Assembly: GCF_017743995.1 (NCBI RefSeq)
Contig: NZ_JAGHRB010000003.1
Span: 248,001-312,000, forward strand
DNA length: 64,000 bases
From: Ruegeria sp. R13_0
GTDB taxonomy: Bacteria > Pseudomonadota > Alphaproteobacteria > Rhodobacterales > Rhodobacteraceae
Direction: 5' to 3'
Shown: positions 1 to 7,884 of the stretch, piece by piece
Layout: the number at the start of each line of letters is the position of its first letter
Position numbering within the stretch: position 1 is the first letter of the stretch
Made by a program: the position numbers and the translations under genes
The notes under the pieces: generated by a model
What the model saw: only the letters and a program-made list of their open reading frames with translations
Databases searched by the model: none
What the model was told of the DNA's origin: nothing

Positions 1-615
1 CAGCCAGTGCTACTTCACGCCGAGCTCTATGAGGGCGGCGACCTGGTGCATTTTGGCGCTGATCCCGTAACTGCGCATCCCGACCTGCCCGGCATGTTCG
101 CCGAGCCGATGCGCGATGGTCTCAGCATTATCTTCACCATGCTTACCTACACCGGCTATGCGCTAGTCCTGGCGGCGCTGATGTCAGTAGCCGAACGTCA
201 GGGGCATGAGATCAACGGCCGCACCGGCCTGCTTTGGGGTCTTGCGGGCTTTGTCGCCTTCCACTTTGCTCCTGGCTTGTCACTGGCTCCAGAAGTTCCC
301 GGCGTAGCGGCAGCAGATGTGGGAGTGCGTCAGATCTGGTGGACGGTCACCGTTGCCGCAGCCGGCGTAGCCATGTGGCTGATTGCCTTTGGAGGTAACC
401 TGGTAAGCTACCTGATTGCGGCCGTGCTGCTAATGGTACCGCATATTATCGGGGCCCCTGAGCCTGAGAGTTTCTCTGGGCCGGTTCCGACCGAGATCGG
501 GGCGCTTTTTGCTGCCCGGGCCTTCGGCATCGGCATGGCCGCCTGGGCACTCTTAGGCAGTTTCACCGGCCACTTCTGGCAGACAGAAGGCAAGCGCGCA
601 GGCGCTGCAGTCTGA
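1..615 (+). CDS. cbtA: CbtA-family cobalt transporter subunit (5' truncated)
   Basis: The reading frame is open from the first base of the window, so the gene begins upstream; a GTG at position 7 is probably internal. The visible part (about 204 residues) has several hydrophobic segments, early HAELYEGGD and AHPDLPGMF stretches, and a C-terminal FAARAFGIG...GHFW region, which I recognise as the CbtA family of predicted cobalt transporters. CbtA normally pairs with the small His-containing CbtB and is often under a cobalamin riboswitch; any such partner would lie left of the window. A strong terminator follows 21 bp after the stop, so this is the last gene of its transcript. Assignment to the family is fairly secure; cobalt specificity is known only by family inference. 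Confidence 0.8.
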   Translation, partial: QPVLLHAELYEGGDLVHFGADPVTAHPDLPGMFAEPMRDGLSIIFTMLTYTGYALVLAALMSVAERQGHEINGRTGLLWGLAGFVAFHFAPGLSLAPEVPGVAAADVGVRQIWWTVTVAAAGVAMWLIAFGGNLVSYLIAAVLLMVPHIIGAPEPESFSGPVPTEIGALFAARAFGIGMAAWALLGSFTGHFWQTEGKRAGAAV

Positions 616-635
616 TCGCGCTCCTCCATTGCTAC

Positions 636-664
636 CCCGCTGGTTACACCGGCGGGTTTTTTTT
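636..664 (+). terminator. Rho-independent terminator after cbtA
   Basis: An 8-bp stem (CCCGCTGG with CCGGCGGG, one T-G wobble) with a TTACA loop is followed by eight T residues. It sits 21 bp after the cbtA stop and just before the ribosome-binding site of the next gene, so it separates the two transcripts. Confidence 0.85.
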
Positions 665-679
665 ATTGAGGATGACAAG

Positions 680-1183
680 ATGTCCCGTTCTCTTGCTCTC
701 TTTGCCATCGGACTTGTCTTTGGCGGCGGTGCTGGCTTTGTGATTGCCGCCAGCAGCGGTAGCACCTTTGAGAGCCATGACCATACTGACCCGGCCCAAC
801 ACGGCGGCAACATGGAGATGGCAGCGCACGACCACTCCGCTGCCACTAATCTGCCTGCCGACAGCGACGCCCCCAGTGTGGCGATCCAGATGATTAAGGA
901 TCCTATGGCGGGCTGGAATCTGCGTGTGACACCGCAGAACTTTCGCTTTGCTCCGGAAAATGCCTCCACGGCTGACGTTCCAGGCGAAGGTCACGCGCAT
1001 GTTTATATCAACGGCGAAAAGCTGGGCCGCCTTTATGCCAATTGGTTACACCTTCCGTCGCTCCCCGATGGCGATGTTGAAGTAAAAGTTTCTCTCAATG
1101 GCAACAGCCACAGCCCTCTGATGGTTGAGGGTGTGCCCGTGGAGGCCAAAGTGACCGTGCAGCCTGACGGCGATGACTCCTGA
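680..1183 (+). CDS. Membrane-anchored His/Met-rich periplasmic protein, possible metal binding
   Basis: I chose the ATG at 680 because a TGAGGA ribosome-binding motif lies just upstream, while the earlier in-frame start at 629 falls inside the cbtA terminator. The 167-aa product has one N-terminal hydrophobic segment (LALFAIGLVFGGGAGFVIAA), a His/Asp-rich linker with HDHT and AHDHSA, then a compact domain with FRFAPENA, GHAHVYINGEKLGRLY and NSHSPLMVEG. The His clusters and the position between a cobalt transporter and metal-resistance genes suggest a periplasmic metal-binding or copper-homeostasis role. I do not recognise a named family with certainty. The HMEGHAH-like C-terminal domain resembles small secreted proteins found beside copper genes, but that is an inference. 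Confidence 0.7.
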   Translation: MSRSLALFAIGLVFGGGAGFVIAASSGSTFESHDHTDPAQHGGNMEMAAHDHSAATNLPADSDAPSVAIQMIKDPMAGWNLRVTPQNFRFAPENASTADVPGEGHAHVYINGEKLGRLYANWLHLPSLPDGDVEVKVSLNGNSHSPLMVEGVPVEAKVTVQPDGDDS

Positions 1184-1488
1184 TTGACATTCCTGGCTGA
1201 GAAGACAACTACGCGGATTCAGCGGGTCTAAGCGGCAAGTACAGCGTGCGCGCGGGTTTTTGCCGCTCTGTATCCAAGGACAGATAAGCTGTTGCAAAGC
1301 CGCGCCGAATTCCCGTCTTGTTCCTTTGGCTTGCATCGTCGGAAACCGAAAACATGAAGCAACTACAATGGGCATTTCGGTTCTTTCCATTGCTTTTTTG
1401 ACCCAGTCCAAAGCAAACTCGATCAAATCAGAGTTCACGCCACCGCGCACCTGATCGACTGGATAAACTAAGCGTTACCTGAAACCTC
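1184..1488. other. Intergenic, no gene recognised
   Basis: About 300 bp before the MerR-type promoter hold no convincing gene. Short overlapping frames on both strands have no recognisable composition or ribosome-binding site. An 8-bp inverted repeat (AGCGGCAA at 1231-1238 and TTGCCGCT at 1260-1267) could end the transcript of the preceding gene, but it lacks a T run. Confidence 0.5.
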
Positions 1489-1519
1489 TTGAAGCTCTAG
1501 CTGCTAGAGGCTTTAAGAC
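1489..1519 (+). promoter_or_regulatory. MerR-type promoter/operator upstream of L,D-transpeptidase
   Basis: The -35 TTGAAG (1489-1494) and -10 TAAGAC (1514-1519) are separated by 19 bp, the long spacer typical of promoters activated by MerR-family proteins. Inside the spacer is a perfect 7-1-7 dyad, CTCTAGC-T-GCTAGAG (1495-1509). The arrangement recurs at 2684, 10211 and, on the other strand, 9636. The likely regulator is the MerR protein at 9746-10174. Confidence 0.8.
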
Positions 1520-1580
1520 TCGAATTTGATCGTGAAAATGCGATGCAAATACATTGAACTTGTGAACCAGGCTGAGATCT

Positions 1581-2243
1581 ATGCTGACAAGGCGCTATTT
1601 CATTCAATCAACCACTGCGCTGTTTTCCGCGTCTGCGGCCAGTCCATTGATCGCCAAAACATGGCCAACCTCGTCGCAAAAGACCTATTGGGACAGCCAG
1701 GTCACGCCATTTGATTACGATCCAGCGACCTCAAATCCATGGGGCGTTCATGACCGTTTTTTACCACGACGTGTCGTAGCAAATGATGGTTTGGTTCCTG
1801 GTGACATCCATGTCGATGCGGTCGCGCGCTATCTTTACCATATCGAGGAAGGCGGGACCGCAATGCGCTATGGCGTTGCGATCGCGCGAGGGAACCTTTA
1901 CGAGCCCGGAACCTATGCTATCCGGCGCAAGGTCGAGTGGCCACATTGGACGCCAACGGCTTCAATGATCGAGCGCAACCCCGAATACGCGGAATTTCGG
2001 GATGGTATGGAACCCGGGCCAAGTAATGCTCTCGGCTCTCGAGCCCTTTATCTATACGTTGGAAATCGAGATACATATCTCAGAATTCACGGCACGCCTC
2101 AGCCTAGAAGCATCGGTGGTCGCGCAAGTTCTGGATGTGTTAGAATGATCATGGCCCATATCAATGATCTCTACCCACATGTAAGAATCGGCTCGACCGC
2201 ATATTTATACTCGGCCGAAGATAGCGTCACAGCCCGCTCATAA
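1581..2243 (+). CDS. L,D-transpeptidase (YkuD domain), Tat-type signal
   Basis: This 220-aa protein would form 3-3 cross-links in, or attach proteins to, peptidoglycan in the periplasm. The N terminus (MLTRRYFIQSTTALFSASAA) has a twin-arginine and a hydrophobic stretch, resembling a Tat signal. The YkuD signature is visible: catalytic-region H170 in RIHGTPQP, then SSGCVRM with nucleophile C186 and R188. Its promoter is a MerR-type site with a 19-bp spacer, ending about 60 bp upstream, shared with a metal-efflux ATPase, so metal-induced expression is inferred. That is unusual for a cell-wall enzyme. The ribosome-binding site is weak. A second, lipoprotein-type YkuD gene lies at 16494. Confidence 0.88.
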   Translation: MLTRRYFIQSTTALFSASAASPLIAKTWPTSSQKTYWDSQVTPFDYDPATSNPWGVHDRFLPRRVVANDGLVPGDIHVDAVARYLYHIEEGGTAMRYGVAIARGNLYEPGTYAIRRKVEWPHWTPTASMIERNPEYAEFRDGMEPGPSNALGSRALYLYVGNRDTYLRIHGTPQPRSIGGRASSGCVRMIMAHINDLYPHVRIGSTAYLYSAEDSVTARS

Positions 2244-2284
2244 ATTTTGGGCAGCGTAGGTGGACGTCGTCGCCCTCTTTTTTA

Positions 2285-2557
2285 TCAGGCGTCTCGCGCG
2301 GCGCAGATCGGAGCGCCATTCGTCGCGCGCAATGGTACCAATGTCGTCTCGACAGGTCCGCTGTGCTCATACCAGAAGCAATTGTCTTCTGGCAAAAGGC
2401 GTGCCGTGGCCAGATCCTGCCCCGGCCCTGCCAGCGCAACGACTGAATCTGGCACGTTGCCTGGTTCAAGTGCTTTGCTTTTGGCCCCAGTGAACTGGGC
2501 TGAGCAACCGGCAGTAATCGAGACTAACGTGATGGTAATTGCGATCCGTTTCTGCAT
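2285..2557 (-). CDS. Small lipoprotein, unknown function
   Basis: The ATG at 2557 gives a 90-aa protein beginning MQKRIAITITLVSITAGC, a good lipoprotein signal with lipobox ITAGC and Cys at residue 17. A GGAACAGG motif precedes this start, and the longer frame from 2602 adds only charged residues before the signal. The mature part has two more cysteines, in EDNCFWY and GAPICAARDA, and no family that I recognise. It lies convergent to the L,D-transpeptidase and divergent from the P-type ATPase, whose MerR-type promoter is 127 bp upstream on the other strand. A role in envelope metal handling is possible only by context. Confidence 0.7.
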   Translation of the reverse strand: MQKRIAITITLVSITAGCSAQFTGAKSKALEPGNVPDSVVALAGPGQDLATARLLPEDNCFWYEHSGPVETTLVPLRATNGAPICAARDA

Positions 2558-2683
2558 TGACCTGTTCCAGAATTTTTTGCGTCCTCTGCGACTAGATTGC
2601 ATCCACGCGACCAGCCCGCAAGAAGGAATGGAGTGTCGGTATCACGCGCAAGGAACCCGGATGCTAAAAAATTCAGAAAGGTA

Positions 2684-2714
2684 TTGAAGCTCTAGTTACT
2701 GTAGGAACTACTTA
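2684..2714 (+). promoter_or_regulatory. MerR-type promoter/operator upstream of P1B ATPase
   Basis: TTGAAG (2684-2689) and TACTTA (2709-2714) are 19 bp apart. The dyad in the spacer is imperfect (CTCTAGT-T-ACTGTAG, five of seven positions matched) but has the same 7-1-7 geometry as the site at 1489. It ends 32 bp before the ATPase start. Confidence 0.8.
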
Positions 2715-2746
2715 CAAAGGACCATAGAGATTCTTGAGGTCCGATC

Positions 2747-5080
2747 ATGTCATCCGATACCCATAGCCACGACCATGGCCACGAAAACAAACATGGTCAC
2801 CACGCATGCAGTAGTGGCGGGTGTGGCGCCATCGCCCCCGCCGGTCCAATTCCTGACGGCGGTAGAAGCTTTCAGGTCTCTGGCCTCGATTGCGCCGAAG
2901 AGGTTGTGATCCTGAACCGGGTTATCGGCCCGAAAGTTGGTGGTGAAGAGCATCTCGCTTTTGATGTCATCAACAGTCGAATGACGCTTCTTGAAAGTGC
3001 TGCCAAGCTTTCTGACGAAGACGTCATGCTGCTGGTTGCCTGCACCGGTATGAACGCCAAACCTTGGGATGACGGAAATGCCGCCCTGGATCAGGCGGCG
3101 CATATTGCGCGTCAGCGACGGTTCACCACACTCAGCGGAGGTTTTTGGGCGGCAGGCTTTGGCTGGCACATCTTCGAAACAGGCATGGGCGGAGCGCTTG
3201 GACTGTTTTCGGGACATGGTGAGGTTCCGATGCCTTTGCCCGAGGCCACTTTGTTCGCGGTCGCGATCTTGTTTGGCGTCTGGCTGGTGGCCCCCAAGGC
3301 CTGGTCTTCGGCGCAGCGCCTTTCGCCGGATATGAACCTTTTGATGGTTGTTGCCGTCGCTGGTGCCATCGGTCTGGGTGAGTTTTTTGAAGCGGCAACT
3401 GTAGCATTTTTCTTTTCGCTCTCTCTTTATCTGGAAAGCTGGAGTGTCGGACGGGCTCGCAACGCAGTATCCGCGCTGCTTGATCTGGCCCCCCCGACGG
3501 TTCGGCTGGTTCGTGCTGACGGCTCAGAGGCAACGGTCCCGGCGGCGGATGTCTTTGTCGGCGACAGCTTCATCGTTCGGGGTGGGGATCGCATTCCACT
3601 TGACGGGGAAGTCATCGAAGGGGCCGGTGCCGTTGACCAGGCTCCAATCACAGGTGAAAGCGCACTGATCCCCAAAGAGCTGGGTGATGAGGTCTACGCC
3701 GGCACAATCAATGGTGAAGGCACCCTCAAAATACGTGCGACGAAAACAGCGTCCGATACCGTGCTTGCCAAGATCATCCGGATGGTCGGTGATGCTCATG
3801 CGCGCCGTGCGCCGGTTGAGCAGTGGGTAACAAAATTTGCGCGGATCTATACGCCCATCGTTATGGTCGTTGCAGTGGCCATCGCCCTGATCCCACCGCT
3901 TGCATTTGGCGCATCGTGGGGCTTTTGGTTTTACAATGCACTTGTTCTTCTGGTTATCGCCTGCCCCTGTGCACTCGTCATTTCCACGCCGGTTTCAATC
4001 GTTGCGGCTTTGACCGCTTCGGCCCGGGCCGGGGTTCTGATTAAGGGCGGTGCATATATCGAAGCCCCCGGGCGCACTACCGCACTGGCCATGGACAAGA
4101 CCGGCACGATCACCATGGGCGAGCCTGAAGTGGCCAATGTCTATCCGCTGGGCGGCGCATCCGAGCGGGAACTGTTGGCAAGCGCTGCCAGCCTTGAGGT
4201 TCGATCTTCACACCCGTTGGCCCGCGCCATTCTCACCAGGGCAGAACAGACCGACATTTCGATATCTGCGGCTGAAGATATCCGAACCGTTCCCGGTCGG
4301 GGTCTTGAGGGCCGCACCGAGCGCGGAAATATCTGGCTTGGCTCTGACCGCTTCGCTGTAGAGAAGGGCTTTGGCGCGTCCATTCCTGCCGAATTGAGCA
4401 ACCAGATCGAGAGCGCGGGAAGCACACTTGTGGTTGTCGGGGATGAGAACGGAGTCACCGGTTTGCTTGAGCTGCGGGACCGCATTCGCCCCGAAGCCAA
4501 GAACATCGTTGCCCGGCTTCACGCGCAGGGCGTGAAGTCAATCATCATGCTGACAGGTGACAACGAACAAACCGCGAGAGCGGTAGCAGCCGAAGTCGGC
4601 ATCGACGAAGTCCGGGCCCAGCTTCTGCCGGAAGACAAGGTCGCTGCGATCGAAGAACTGGCAGAGCAACACGAGATGGTTGCGATGATCGGCGATGGCG
4701 TCAACGATGCACCTGCGATGGCTCGGGCACATTATGCGGTCGCGATGGGTGCAGTTGGGTCCGACGCTGCTATTGAGACCGCAGATATTGCTCTAATGAC
4801 CGACGACATCGGTAAAGTACCCTGGCTGATCGACCATTCACGTCGAACCATGTCGATCATCCGTCAGAACATCGGCTTCTCACTTGCGACCAAAGCATTG
4901 TTTGTGACTCTGACGGGTTTTGGGCTGGCATCCATGTGGGGTGCAATCGCCGCGGATGTCGGAGTGTCCTTGCTGGTCGTGGCCAATGCCTTACGGCTTC
5001 TGAAAGCTCCGGAAGATCACACCGCCCAGACTGCGGCAAATACCCTTGGCTCGCACGGAACAGGCGCTGCGACCACATAA
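2747..5080 (+). CDS. zntA: Heavy-metal P1B-type ATPase (Zn/Cd/Pb exporter)
   Basis: This 777-aa inner-membrane pump should use ATP to export divalent soft metals. The His-rich N terminus (HSHDHGHENKHGHH) is followed by a heavy-metal-associated domain with GLDCAEE, the DCxxE variant seen in Zn/Cd/Pb pumps rather than CxxC. The core motifs appear in order: TGES near residue 302, CPCALV in the transport helix near 405, phosphorylation site DKTGTIT near 450, SSHPLA, and GDGVNDAPAMA near 650. These make a P1B-2 subtype likely. The upstream promoter has the MerR-type 19-bp spacer, and a MerR sensor with four suitably placed Cys lies 4.7 kb downstream. A terminator hairpin follows the stop. The exact metal cannot be read from sequence. 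Confidence 0.95.
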   Translation: MSSDTHSHDHGHENKHGHHACSSGGCGAIAPAGPIPDGGRSFQVSGLDCAEEVVILNRVIGPKVGGEEHLAFDVINSRMTLLESAAKLSDEDVMLLVACTGMNAKPWDDGNAALDQAAHIARQRRFTTLSGGFWAAGFGWHIFETGMGGALGLFSGHGEVPMPLPEATLFAVAILFGVWLVAPKAWSSAQRLSPDMNLLMVVAVAGAIGLGEFFEAATVAFFFSLSLYLESWSVGRARNAVSALLDLAPPTVRLVRADGSEATVPAADVFVGDSFIVRGGDRIPLDGEVIEGAGAVDQAPITGESALIPKELGDEVYAGTINGEGTLKIRATKTASDTVLAKIIRMVGDAHARRAPVEQWVTKFARIYTPIVMVVAVAIALIPPLAFGASWGFWFYNALVLLVIACPCALVISTPVSIVAALTASARAGVLIKGGAYIEAPGRTTALAMDKTGTITMGEPEVANVYPLGGASERELLASAASLEVRSSHPLARAILTRAEQTDISISAAEDIRTVPGRGLEGRTERGNIWLGSDRFAVEKGFGASIPAELSNQIESAGSTLVVVGDENGVTGLLELRDRIRPEAKNIVARLHAQGVKSIIMLTGDNEQTARAVAAEVGIDEVRAQLLPEDKVAAIEELAEQHEMVAMIGDGVNDAPAMARAHYAVAMGAVGSDAAIETADIALMTDDIGKVPWLIDHSRRTMSIIRQNIGFSLATKALFVTLTGFGLASMWGAIAADVGVSLLVVANALRLLKAPEDHTAQTAANTLGSHGTGAATT

Positions 5081-5086
5081 GAGTGG

Positions 5087-5112
5087 AAGCCGGACTTCAA
5101 GGTGTCCGGCTT
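5087..5112 (+). terminator. Terminator hairpin after P1B ATPase
   Basis: A perfect 9-bp stem (AAGCCGGAC with GTCCGGCTT) with an 8-nt loop begins 6 bp after the ATPase stop. The T run is short (TTTCG), so it is a plausible but not perfect intrinsic terminator. It could also act on the converging minus-strand transcript. Confidence 0.6.
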
Positions 5113-5132
5113 TCGCCTCGCTTACTGGCGCG

Positions 5133-5297
5133 TTACATCAGGCGCACAACTGCGATCGAAAGAAAGAACGCCACCAGGCCAAAAGCGATGGCATATCCTG
5201 TAGCGTATTGAAGAATATCAAGGCTGTTGCCATTCCGGCGCTTTGCCAGGACCCCACCCCAAACGGCGCCAACCAAGGCCCCCGCGATTGCCATCAT
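5133..5297 (-). CDS. Small two-helix membrane protein, 54 aa
   Basis: This short frame starts with tandem ATG codons at 5297 and 5294, preceded by an AGAGGATG ribosome-binding region. The product has two hydrophobic stretches (AIAGALVGAVWGGVLA and YAIAFGLVAFFLSIAVV) separated by the basic segment KRRNGNSLD. It follows the M23 peptidase on the same strand after a 99-bp gap holding a 12-bp inverted repeat, so it may be the last gene of that operon or a separate one. I do not recognise a named family; similar tiny membrane proteins are common in Rhodobacterales. Confidence 0.6.
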   Translation of the reverse strand: MMAIAGALVGAVWGGVLAKRRNGNSLDILQYATGYAIAFGLVAFFLSIAVVRLM

Positions 5298-5336
5298 CTT
5301 ACATCCTCTGATTTGGTTCTTCTGCAGTGCAGTTCG

Positions 5337-5380
5337 CTTCAGGTGCGCATACCCGCTAACTGATAGCCGCGCACCTGAAG
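5337..5380. repeat. 12-bp inverted repeat with 20-nt loop
   Basis: CTTCAGGTGCGC (5337-5348) and GCGCACCTGAAG (5369-5380) are perfectly complementary. The hairpin begins 16 bp after the M23 peptidase stop on the minus strand, so it may end or attenuate that transcript or stabilise its 3' end. It lacks a T run on the minus strand and has only CCGTTTT on the plus strand. Confidence 0.7.
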
Positions 5381-5396
5381 CCGTTTTAAGAAACTC

Positions 5397-6764
5397 TCAC
5401 GAACTAGATTCGCTTTTTTTGGCGACGGTATTGCCCAGCTGTTCCTCAAGCTGTGCCCGAGCATTTCTTAAGCGTTTTCGCGCTGCTTCGCTTTCAACCT
5501 CGTTGTTCGCAGCGGCAGCAAGTCGGTCGTCAGAAAGCGGGTCCGTTGGGCGCCCGTCAACCAATACTTCATAATGAAGATTGGGGCCGGTCGCGGTGCC
5601 GCTCGACCCGACACGGCCAACCATCTCGCCAGCCTCCACGCGCTGACCTTTGGCCAGACCATCGGCGGTTGCGCTAAGATGCGTATATCGCGTGACCGTA
5701 TCCGATCCATGAGCGATTTCCACCACACGCCCATACCCCCCGCGCCAACCAACATAGGATACCCGGCCCGGAGCTGTCGCATGTACCGGCGTGCCGCGTG
5801 CAGCAGCAAAATCGACACCTGTATGCATCCGCACATTGCCGTAGACCGGGTGTTTTCGCCGACCAAAGACTGAACTCAGGCGCGCGCCTTCGACGGGTTG
5901 GGCAAAGACACGAAGAAGTTCACCATCAACATAGATCGTGGCGCGACCGTTGTCGTCGTCTGGCCATGCTATTTCGTAAAGCCGATCATCAACTTCCAGC
6001 GCCGCAAAAATGAGCTCGGACTGGCCCACCCTCTCGCCATCGATGCTCTTTTCGCGCCAGAGAAGACGGAGAGCTTCACCACCTGTCAGGTCCCTCCGAA
6101 AATCCACTGTCCCGCTCAGCATCTGAGCGAGATCCACCGCAAAACGAACCGGGATCTTTGCGCTACTCAGCGCATTTGAAATCGAAGTTTCGATCTCTGT
6201 TTTGCGGGCCAGAATGACAGTGTCGGGTTCCGGTGAGACCACGCGCGTGGACAACGTCTCGCTAAGTGTCACTTCAATTCTCACGCCATCTTCCACGGCG
6301 AGCTCCACACTCCACAGTTGATCCGCTGCCGTTGCAACGACTGTTATCGAGTGACCCGGCCGCAAGCGCCGCAAGTCGTATTCAGCGCCAAGTGCAAGTG
6401 CGATTTCGGCGCGATCGGTTGCGTCGATCCCCGCGTCAGACAGCATACTGTCGAGTGTGTCACCCACTGCAAGCTCGCGCGTCCATGTTCGTGAAGGTGG
6501 TTCAACAGGTGGCAAAGGTTCCTCTGCCTGAATGGGTTCCGGCTGAGCAGGTCGAAACGAAACGGGGCTTGGAGCGAGTTCTGCCGATGGTACATTCAGC
6601 AACGGAGCCGATGTGATCTGCGGTTCCGCAGGAAGTTTGGGCAGCTGAAAGACCGTGGGCGCAGGCGCCGTCATTTCAGACCTGTTCGAGGCAATGAACA
6701 TGATCGAAGCAATCGAGACGCTGCTGATCGCGATCGCCGAGGTTGCTAGAAACCGTGCGTTCAT
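5397..6764 (-). CDS. M23-family peptidoglycan endopeptidase (LytM-like)
   Basis: This 455-aa protein has an N-terminal membrane or signal segment (FLATSAIAISSVSIASIMFIA), a Pro-rich linker, a LysM/OapA-like region near residues 90-160, and a C-terminal M23 domain. Zinc-site motifs are MHTGVDFAA (H and D ligands) and GPNLHYEVL, with RYTHLS between. In the usual HxH motif the first His is Asn here (N-L-H), which could weaken catalysis or make it a regulator-type LytM protein. It overlaps the upstream SCO gene by 4 bp (ATGA), so it belongs to the SCO/Dsb/PCuAC operon. That links cell-wall remodelling with periplasmic copper and thiol chemistry, and by its promoter with metal stress. Confidence 0.88.
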   Translation of the reverse strand: MNARFLATSAIAISSVSIASIMFIASNRSEMTAPAPTVFQLPKLPAEPQITSAPLLNVPSAELAPSPVSFRPAQPEPIQAEEPLPPVEPPSRTWTRELAVGDTLDSMLSDAGIDATDRAEIALALGAEYDLRRLRPGHSITVVATAADQLWSVELAVEDGVRIEVTLSETLSTRVVSPEPDTVILARKTEIETSISNALSSAKIPVRFAVDLAQMLSGTVDFRRDLTGGEALRLLWREKSIDGERVGQSELIFAALEVDDRLYEIAWPDDDNGRATIYVDGELLRVFAQPVEGARLSSVFGRRKHPVYGNVRMHTGVDFAAARGTPVHATAPGRVSYVGWRGGYGRVVEIAHGSDTVTRYTHLSATADGLAKGQRVEAGEMVGRVGSSGTATGPNLHYEVLVDGRPTDPLSDDRLAAAANNEVESEAARKRLRNARAQLEEQLGNTVAKKSESSS

Positions 6765-7387
6765 GATGTTGTATCCGCTCCACTTTTCAAAGCGCGGCGG
6801 ATCTTGGGTACAGCGAACTCTCTCTGCTCATGATAGTCGATGGTGCTGACAAATTCGCCTGTGGGGTTAAACAGAAAAACACTTGCGGTGTGGTTCATTG
6901 TGTAGTCGCCATCTTCCAGTGGAACTTTTTCATAATTGGCGCGAAAGTCGTCTGCGGCTTGCGCGATTTGGTCCGAAACGCCGACCCAACCGCGAATAGC
7001 CGGATGAAAGTAGCTGACATAATCGGCCATGGCATCGACCGTGTCCCTTTCAGAGTCTACGGTTATAAACACGACGTTCAACTCGTCCGCGTCATTGCCC
7101 AGATCATCCAGCCAGAGGGAAATATCCGAAAGAGTCGTCGGGCAAACATCCGGGCAGTAGGTAAAGCCGAAGAACACCATTGTTGCACGTCCGACCAGCG
7201 ATTGCGGGGTGACGGTGATCCCTTCGTGATCAACCATGCGAAAGTTCATGTCCGACAACGCAAGGGGGCGAAGGCGATCGGATTGAGCCGCTCCCGGCCC
7301 ATCCACTTGCCACCATCCGGCAAAGAGCGTCAGGCCGATTGCTCCAAGTCCAGCAGACCCGAATGTGAGAACGCGTCGCCGCTGCAT
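6761..7387 (-). CDS. SCO1/SenC-family copper chaperone/thioredoxin-like protein
   Basis: The 208-aa product has an RR-containing N-terminal signal/anchor (MQRRRVLTFGSAGLGAIGL) and the SCO motif FFGFTYCPDVCPTTL with C78 and C82. A distal His in MNHTASVFLF (H166) completes the Cu site. SCO proteins deliver copper to, or reduce thiols in, the CuA site of cytochrome oxidase, from the membrane's periplasmic face. It shares 1 bp with the PCuAC gene upstream and 4 bp with the M23 gene downstream, so translation is probably coupled. It is one of two SCO genes in the operon. Confidence 0.92.
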   Translation of the reverse strand: MQRRRVLTFGSAGLGAIGLTLFAGWWQVDGPGAAQSDRLRPLALSDMNFRMVDHEGITVTPQSLVGRATMVFFGFTYCPDVCPTTLSDISLWLDDLGNDADELNVVFITVDSERDTVDAMADYVSYFHPAIRGWVGVSDQIAQAADDFRANYEKVPLEDGDYTMNHTASVFLFNPTGEFVSTIDYHEQREFAVPKIRRALKSGADTTS

Positions 7388-7866
7388 CAGCTCTCGGGGC
7401 CTCGCGCCGCGATGCCAAATATCGGCACGTTGACGGTCTTTTCTGCGCCATCAGCAAAGATAAGAGTCAGCGTAAAGCGCTCGCCTTCGATCATAGGGCG
7501 TTGCAGCCGCATGAGCATTGCGTGGAGCCCGCCCGGCTCAAGCGCTACGAAACCACCCGGCGCAATTTCCAGCTCGCCAGCGGGTGCCATGGAACTGACG
7601 CCCTCTGCATTGGTCGATGTCTGATGGATCTCGGGCATCCTCGCAAGATCGGTGCGGATAGACGTCAGCGTGACGGCCTCATTGCCGGTGTTGCGGATCG
7701 TCATGTAAGCGACCCCAGGTCGGTTGGAGCCAATAGAAGCGCGCGACCAGGCATCTTCAACGACAACATCGTTGCCCCCTGCCAGAACCGGTGCCGAGAG
7801 AATGGCCGTCAGACCGAATGCACTCAGTACACCTGCCAGAAGAGTATTTTTTGCAGTGAGTCTCAT
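7387..7866 (-). CDS. PCuAC-type periplasmic copper(I) chaperone
   Basis: A 159-aa protein with a Sec signal (AGVLSAFGLTAILSAPVLA) and the PCuAC motif: MPEIHQTS, then VSSM, then GGLHAMLM, giving the His/Met ligands of the H(M)x10Mx21HxM pattern. Family members hold Cu(I) in the periplasm and hand it to SCO or directly to the CuA centre. Its place between DsbA-like and SCO genes fits that pathway. There is an 18-bp gap from the DsbA-like gene and a 1-bp overlap with the following SCO gene. Confidence 0.92.
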   Translation of the reverse strand: MRLTAKNTLLAGVLSAFGLTAILSAPVLAGGNDVVVEDAWSRASIGSNRPGVAYMTIRNTGNEAVTLTSIRTDLARMPEIHQTSTNAEGVSSMAPAGELEIAPGGFVALEPGGLHAMLMRLQRPMIEGERFTLTLIFADGAEKTVNVPIFGIAARGPES

Positions 7867-7884
7867 AGTACCTCTCGCTACTGC

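Noticed and set aside
5081..5574. Plus-strand frames after the ATPase
   Set aside because: Arg/Cys-rich shadows of the minus-strand small membrane and M23 genes.
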